Shown here piece after piece: positions 58,425-64,000 of a DNA stretch of 64,000 bases; positions within the stretch are counted from its first letter, which is position 1; each line of letters opens with the position of its first letter. The translations under genes and the position numbers were made by a program. The notes beneath the pieces were generated by a model. That model was not told the origin of the DNA. It was given only the letters and a program-made list of their open reading frames with translations, and did not search any database. Source of the DNA: Spinellus fusiger (Eukaryota > Mucoromycota > Mucoromycetes > Mucorales > Phycomycetaceae); the NCBI GenBank assembly GCA_025094145.1, contig JALLLS010000042.1, forward strand, positions 1-64,000, in the 5' to 3' direction.

Positions 58425-58980
58425 TATAATATTAACAGATAGAAATAAGTGTTATTTATCAGAAAGAAAACCTTTGAGTGCACAGATCATGTTTTTTATG
58501 TCTCTCTTCATGCATATTTATTGGCTAAAAAAAGTAGCCAAGTTTGGAAGAGAATGATGTGTACCTGTCACACTATTTCTCTCTAATAATTAGTTTAAGC
58601 TTGAGAAAAGAGCTACAAACAATGTTAGTCTAAATGGAACATTGATTCAAAAGTAGTGTTTATGGTGCATTAATAAACTCTTTTTCTTTATGAGAGACTA
58701 ATTGTCTTGTCGCATATGAGTTTTAAACATTACAGTCTCTGCATAATTAAAACCCTGCTGAGGCTGAATAGCTGATATGATATTCCACATCAGTGGCAGT
58801 AGCAACTATGACTCTATTACTGAGAACAAGCATAGTCATTATATGATTCATCATTCTAATGAGTCCTAGATGTGTTTGTGTGTGTGTGTGTGTAATTCCA
58901 CGGTGGGGTTTCATTATTTTCATTATCTTGGCAGTGTGATCAATAGAACAAATGATAAAATCCTGTAAGATTTAATGAGT
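58425..58980 (+). repeat. Repeat R2, copy 2
   Basis: Direct-orientation counterpart of 50790-51380, at about 75-80% similarity by eye. It contains TTGGAAGAGAATGATGTGTA and AGTAGTGTTTATGGTGCATT. Confidence 0.7.
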
Positions 58981-59189
58981 CTCATAGCTTCAGTAGTATA
59001 ATATTTCTTCTTCTTTGAACTTCACTGCTATATACCTTTCCATAAATTTCATGGATAAATGATTTAGTTTAATTAACAATAAATAAACATAAAATTAGTA
59101 TATGCAGAGAGATCTCATTGTTAATGCCAAAAATAAAATAAAGAGAAGTGTACAATCAAACAACACTGTCTAGAAAGAAGAATGTCTTG

Positions 59190-59520
59190 GGTACTAAAGT
59201 CGGAAGGTCTGTTGGGCTGAATCTCGACATCCGATTCATATCGCTGAGCTTGTTCCTTTAATGCACAGACGCTCAGTGCTCTGACTGTTCTGAGATGACT
59301 AAGAAGATACAAAAAAATAATACACTTGATAGGACTACAGAACAAACTGCTTCTTTCGATGCCATAAGTGTTTTGCTCTGTTATCAAATGGCACATACAT
59401 TACTGTGCCAATAGAATAAGCCACAATGATTCACAGTCTATGAAAAAGGTAATAAAATGTTTTTCAATAACAACAACAGCCAAGTCATACTTACCCTATT
59501 ATTGACTTGCAGCTCTCACG
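59190..59520 (+). repeat. Repeat R1, copy 3
   Basis: Follows R2 copy 2 in the same order as at 50.8-51.8 kb, so R2-R1 is one repeated unit of about 1 kb. Shares CTCGACATCCGATTCATATC, ATGCCATAAGTGTTTTGCTC and CACAATGATTCACAGTC with the other copies. Confidence 0.65.
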
Positions 59521-60144
59521 TCTGCCTATAGTAATCATTCTTCAGTCACAAAATCCATTTTACACTTAGATGAATATTTTATAAACTCCTTAGTATTTTC
59601 TGTACTGAGTCTTGTTTGAGATTTCTTCAAATTAAAATCTCATAATATTTTACAGTGAATAGACCTATGTCCATGATTTCAATTGTCTCTTTACGCTTTT
59701 TATCATTTAATCTCTATCAGAAATCATTCGACTCTTTTCAAGAACTCTGTAAATGAAATCCAATATAATAGTTTTTATGGTTGATCTTTTACAGCTACCA
59801 ATTTATTGATAAGCAATAAGCAGAAAAGGTGAGTTACATAGACAGAATAACAACCACACAATATGTCAGTAGCTTAGACTGCCTATAGCATCAGCCATTG
59901 TTGATTTCTAACTCACAATAGACTCTCCAGGGTACCTACTTACTAATTCATATAGACACTCTCGATTGCCTTATTAAAGATAATATCACAGCCTTTTAAA
60001 AAGCACAAAAAGCCACTTCATGTCATAACCACTATCTCTGAGCTTTATAAAGTAAAGACTACCACATACACTAAACAGAGTCAATAGTCAAAGCATAGCC
60101 CAGATATCAGTAGTTTAACATTTCAATAATTAAAGAAGAAAAGA

Positions 60145-63100
60145 AAAGGTACTCTACAGTGTAGCATGTGGTATTTATATCACCAGGTAGTATTTTTGCT
60201 TATGAAATAAGATAGGTCAAACAGTCTAAGCATGTACATGCTGTATTGATGATGAAAGCCAGGTATACGTGCACAGTGAAAGAGATATTCTATAAAGAGA
60301 GTAATTATTCCATAAAAGGATATTTGTGTATAGTGTACGCACAAGAACTAACGTCTTTCAAAAATCACCAGGTGATAAAAGACGCTCCACAATCAAAATG
60401 ACACTGATTATGTTATGCTTCTTTATCCATTATTGAATGTTTGAAAGAAAGAGAAAGAAAGAGAAAGAAAGAAAAAAAAATGAGCCCACTCACACGCAAC
60501 TGTACTATTACTCAGCATTGATCGTCTCCTAGCGATAACCCTCTTCAGGGTGTGACAGGGGGGCCGGCTAATTTAATAGCTTTGGTTGTCACATATAGTA
60601 CAGATACGAGGAATGGGACTATTAAATTTAACTGCGCTGGACGTATTTAAGCCGCCTTTTTGAAGGACTTAATTGACTTGTGGGATCAGAGTCTGTCTTT
60701 AACTATACAGTGTCTGTTTCATATATTGGTGTTGATAAAACAACAGAGCTTATTTCTAATAATAAAAGAAAGAATGACGAGTCCAAGTGCTGTTTTATTA
60801 TACAAAGAGTAACTGGAAAAAGGCACAATTAAAATCAAGAATGGTGTTTTGTTAGAGGCAGAGACAGAGGCAGGGACACTCACACATAGAGAAGAGAGAA
60901 AGTGTGTGTGTGTGTGTGTGTAATAGGTGTTGTGTGCTATGTAAAATGCACAGCAAAAAATAGTTGCAGCTATCTATACCAAGTGACAGTGACCATAGTA
61001 TACAGCTACTTTCAATTCATAGTTGGAATCCGTGCTATAATATATTGATAACAGTTGCTGCGCCACACACAAAGACATATGGCTGTCATGGTGTGTCATG
61101 GTGTGTCATGGCATACTTGTTTTGTTGTAAACTTTCATAATGTCTCTTGTTTCTTCAGTTAATATAGATAAACTGTGTGTTTTCAAGACTAAATAGAGTA
61201 TTGACTGTAAGCCCATTGTCACTAAGAGAGACAGGAGAAAAATACTTGAGGTGACACGTTCATTTTTAGACCCCGAATGGATTGTACCAGAGCATGACCA
61301 CTCTAATTTCAATGAACATGAGAACGTTTGGTATGCTGTAATGATAGTAGTGCAGCCTATTAACAGAAAGTCCTAGTCTCAATCCATGATCGCTCCATTG
61401 GTGAATTGACATTTTCAGCCTCTGTCATGTTCCACTGACAGACGTCAGGAACGTTTAATTTTTTTTTAAAGTCTTAATGGGCATAATCTACAAGCTGAGA
61501 GAAAAATAGGGATTTTTTTTATTTCAGTGCTATTCACAATGCTTCTCTTACCAATAATAAATAAAATCATTGTAGATTGAGACTTATAATACATGGAGTA
61601 GGGATGGTTTGTTTAAACAACTATATTAAAATAAAACCCGTCTGTGCTCTTTATTTGATCCCGGGCTTATTCTCCTATACCCTAATAGCACTTTTCTGAA
61701 CATGTACATTCTATGGTTATAGCTGCACATATTATCAATCAATCTACTTTAAACTCTGGGTAGTTTTTCTTATCTTTATATTATTCTTTATTGTAAAGAC
61801 AACTTTATGAAGCGTGTAGCTATATACTTTTGAATTCCAATACATAGATTTGAGTAAAAGGTTCTGTGCAGTTTGTACACATAACTTTATGCATATATTT
61901 CTAACTTGGAAATCAGCAGCAGTTGGAAATAACTTAACTATTTATACTAGCTACTTTTCAAGAGCACAATATAATCGATTTATTATTAGGTATATTCCCA
62001 GCAATATAGAATCAACGAGAAAAGACTCAATGGGTAATAAAGATATTAAAGTATGAAATGAGTCACTAGAGGTTGATTCAGAAATCGGGGATTCTTCACT
62101 TGAATTCTTCTTGTAATTCCTACTATATACATCATTAGTATGAATACCTATTGGTCTTGGATGCTCATATTGTTAAATAGACCATCATAGTCTCTGAATT
62201 TTCATTGAGAATGTCAGTAAAATATAAAAAATCACGAATTGTCAGTATCTCTCACTCACTTAAAAGAACTATAAGAATTCTACCATTGCCTACATTGTTA
62301 TGGTCCATGGTCTATCCAATATATATCGTAGTGTATTGTCAAAGTCAATAAAGTGATATTATTCTTTACTAGTAAAGACCATAGCATCCATACCAGAAAC
62401 CAATTCATTACATCACTAAATAAGAACAAGCCAAAGTGGAATTCCTTATTAATATATAAATAAAACTAAAACTAAAACTAATAGATGATAATGTAGGTAG
62501 AGATGATTGAATAAATGAAAGAAAAAGATACTAACAATACTTTACAAAATATCCTTCATTTATAGAAAATACAACCGTTGCTTATGGATATATATCATTG
62601 GTAAAAAGAAGCTATTAGAATACCACCTTTCACATCTTGGAGGCTGACCACTTTATAGTCGATTGCATGCCAATGTAACAAATAACTTTCCACACTTATA
62701 GAATTAAAATTCAATATGAGTCTCTCTAAAAAAAACAAACATACCATTAAACTGTCTATGTCTTCATCCTAATGGCCCATGAGAAGATGAAGTTAAAAGA
62801 AAATGACATTGGTTTGTGAATTTTAATTAAAATCCCACACACTATAGTATGGTGATATTTGTATTTACTCAGTACTATTGATTAGTAGAAGCTTGGTAAA
62901 CAGTTGCAGGCTGATGAGAAGTATCTTGTTTATCGTTTTATCGAGGGCCTGTTAGTATCTTTAATTCATATGTTGCAGACTATAAACCAGATTATTATAT
63001 TCAAGAAAGAATAATCAGACTCAAAACAAGATACTTTTATTAAAACAAAAATATACAGGTGGCTGTATACATTGAATTATGCGTTACTACTTTTGTGTTT

Positions 63101-64000
63101 CTGTTAATTATGGATTGTTCAGTAGACTTTAACATGTGATGCCTTAACTATAAATTAAATTGTAGAAAGGAAATGACCTAGTAATCAGTCAGTGGCAGTA
63201 TATATTATTGCTGTGATTACAATGCTAACTGGAAAATGCTAACATTTGATATTGGTTCATAAAAGACACTAATTAATTAATGTTCTATTTATCAGAAACA
63301 CTTAATCAACCATAAGGCAGAATCTATTACCCCTAAGCATTCATAAAAAAAATATAAATACTGAACCATTCATCAATCAATAAAAAAACTTACCATCAGT
63401 CTTGTTGGACTACTGGCCCTTTCTTAATCTGATCATCTCATAGTACTTTGTTAAAAGAGGACAGCAGTGACATGAAGTTTAAATTAACACAGTTTTAGTA
63501 TAATTTACACTAACCACACTAGGCTTTCTCCACCCCCAAGTCAATAATACTTTTTACTCTACATCATAGAAAATAGTATAGGAGTATATGCCATTATAGT
63601 AGCTATAGTCTTGTCTAAACAGCACTATCGACACATGTACATTATTGAGCAGTAGTGCTCTTCATAAAAAATATTAACATAAAGCACATCTAATAGACTT
63701 CAATGTCTCCATGAGCAGTGTCTGTCAATGCCACAGACATATTTAGATGTTTATGTATATTGTAGTAAAAAACAAACAAGCAAAAAACAAACAAGCAAAA
63801 AACAATCTTGTTGTACTTAATATTTTATAACTTTCATGCATACCTAGGTAATCTAATGGATACTTTATCAATGTTCCATATAGAGACATACCAATGGTGC
63901 CAAAAGTTGACTCCAATATTGCTGCATTCAGATCCAACCAATCGGTATGGTAACATAACATGAAAACGAAAAATAGCATCAAAGATAGGGCATATTACTA
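60145..64000 (-). repeat. Large inverted repeat, right arm (continues past the window)
   Basis: Reverse complement of 52578-56419 at about 99% identity by inspection. The arm reaches the last base of the window, so its outer end and any target duplication cannot be seen. The ORF of the left arm at 55642-55884 is frame-broken here, while the 79-codon frame at 63743-63982 matches 52596-52835 with one residue different. Confidence 0.95.
61331..61397 (+). other. Decayed tRNA-Asn-like sequence (right arm)
   Basis: Plus-strand copy of the tRNA-like stretch in the left arm (GTATGCTGTAATGATAGTAG, CCTATTAACAGAAAG, GTCTCAATCC). The same caveats apply: no acceptor pairing and a broken anticodon stem. 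Confidence 0.3.

Larger units (their letters stand above)
56420..60144. other. Spacer of the large inverted repeat (3.7 kb)
   Basis: Unique sequence between the two arms, apart from repeats R2 copy 2 and R1 copy 3. Open frames at 56488-56826 (plus) and 57067-57273 (minus, basic and Lys/Thr/Gln-rich, beginning MSKREPTKSMPQGTTKTNAQ) have no recognised domain. The TG run at 58875-58893 is a microsatellite. No transposase or replication gene is visible in it. Confidence 0.6.

Overview
This is a eukaryotic nuclear window, most likely from an early-diverging fungus of the Mucoromycota/Mucorales type. Evidence for this: compact protein-coding genes broken by short GT-AG introns (43-75 nt where I could place them), fungal-type proteins (a Glo3-like ArfGAP, a DUG3-like glutamine amidotransferase, a fungal C2H2 factor, NAD-dependent glycerol-3-phosphate dehydrogenase), AT-rich spacers full of microsatellites, and decayed LINE, Tc1-like and Fanzor-type transposons. 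The species assignment is inference.

Layout. (1) 1-9.6 kb is gene-poor. It holds a nearly perfect palindrome at 3.63-6.10 kb made of two inverted copies of one short transposon with TACACACC-type ends. (2) 9.6-27.0 kb is the gene-rich core: C2H2 factor (+), ArfGAP (-), an insertion of a larger relative of the same transposon that carries a broken Fanzor/TnpB-like nuclease (13.73-16.08 kb), glycerol-3-phosphate dehydrogenase (+), class II glutamine amidotransferase (-), mitochondrial ribosomal protein uL4m (+), an unrecognised five-exon membrane protein (+) and a cyclophilin-RRM protein (-). I rebuilt exon structures for these seven genes, and all keep frame across every junction. (3) 27.6-33.3 kb is a degenerate non-LTR retrotransposon on the minus strand. 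(4) 33.3-50 kb is AT-rich and holds at least six Tc1/mariner fragments plus a frameshifted Ser/Thr kinase pseudogene. (5) 50.16-50.28 kb is a complete-looking 121-nt 5S rRNA gene on the minus strand. (6) 50.8-64 kb holds diverged repeats and a very large inverted repeat, with arms of at least 3.84 kb at roughly 99% identity and a 3.7 kb spacer. The right arm runs off the window edge.

The core genes are ordinary housekeeping functions (vesicle coat GTPase regulation, glycerol metabolism, glutathione/peptide metabolism, mitochondrial translation, RNA-linked proline isomerisation) and do not form a pathway. The most unusual system is the family of TA-flanked terminal-inverted-repeat elements: one member carries a Fanzor-like RNA-guided nuclease relic and others are nuclease-free derivatives, two of which form the palindrome. 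The second is the large inverted repeat at the right edge.
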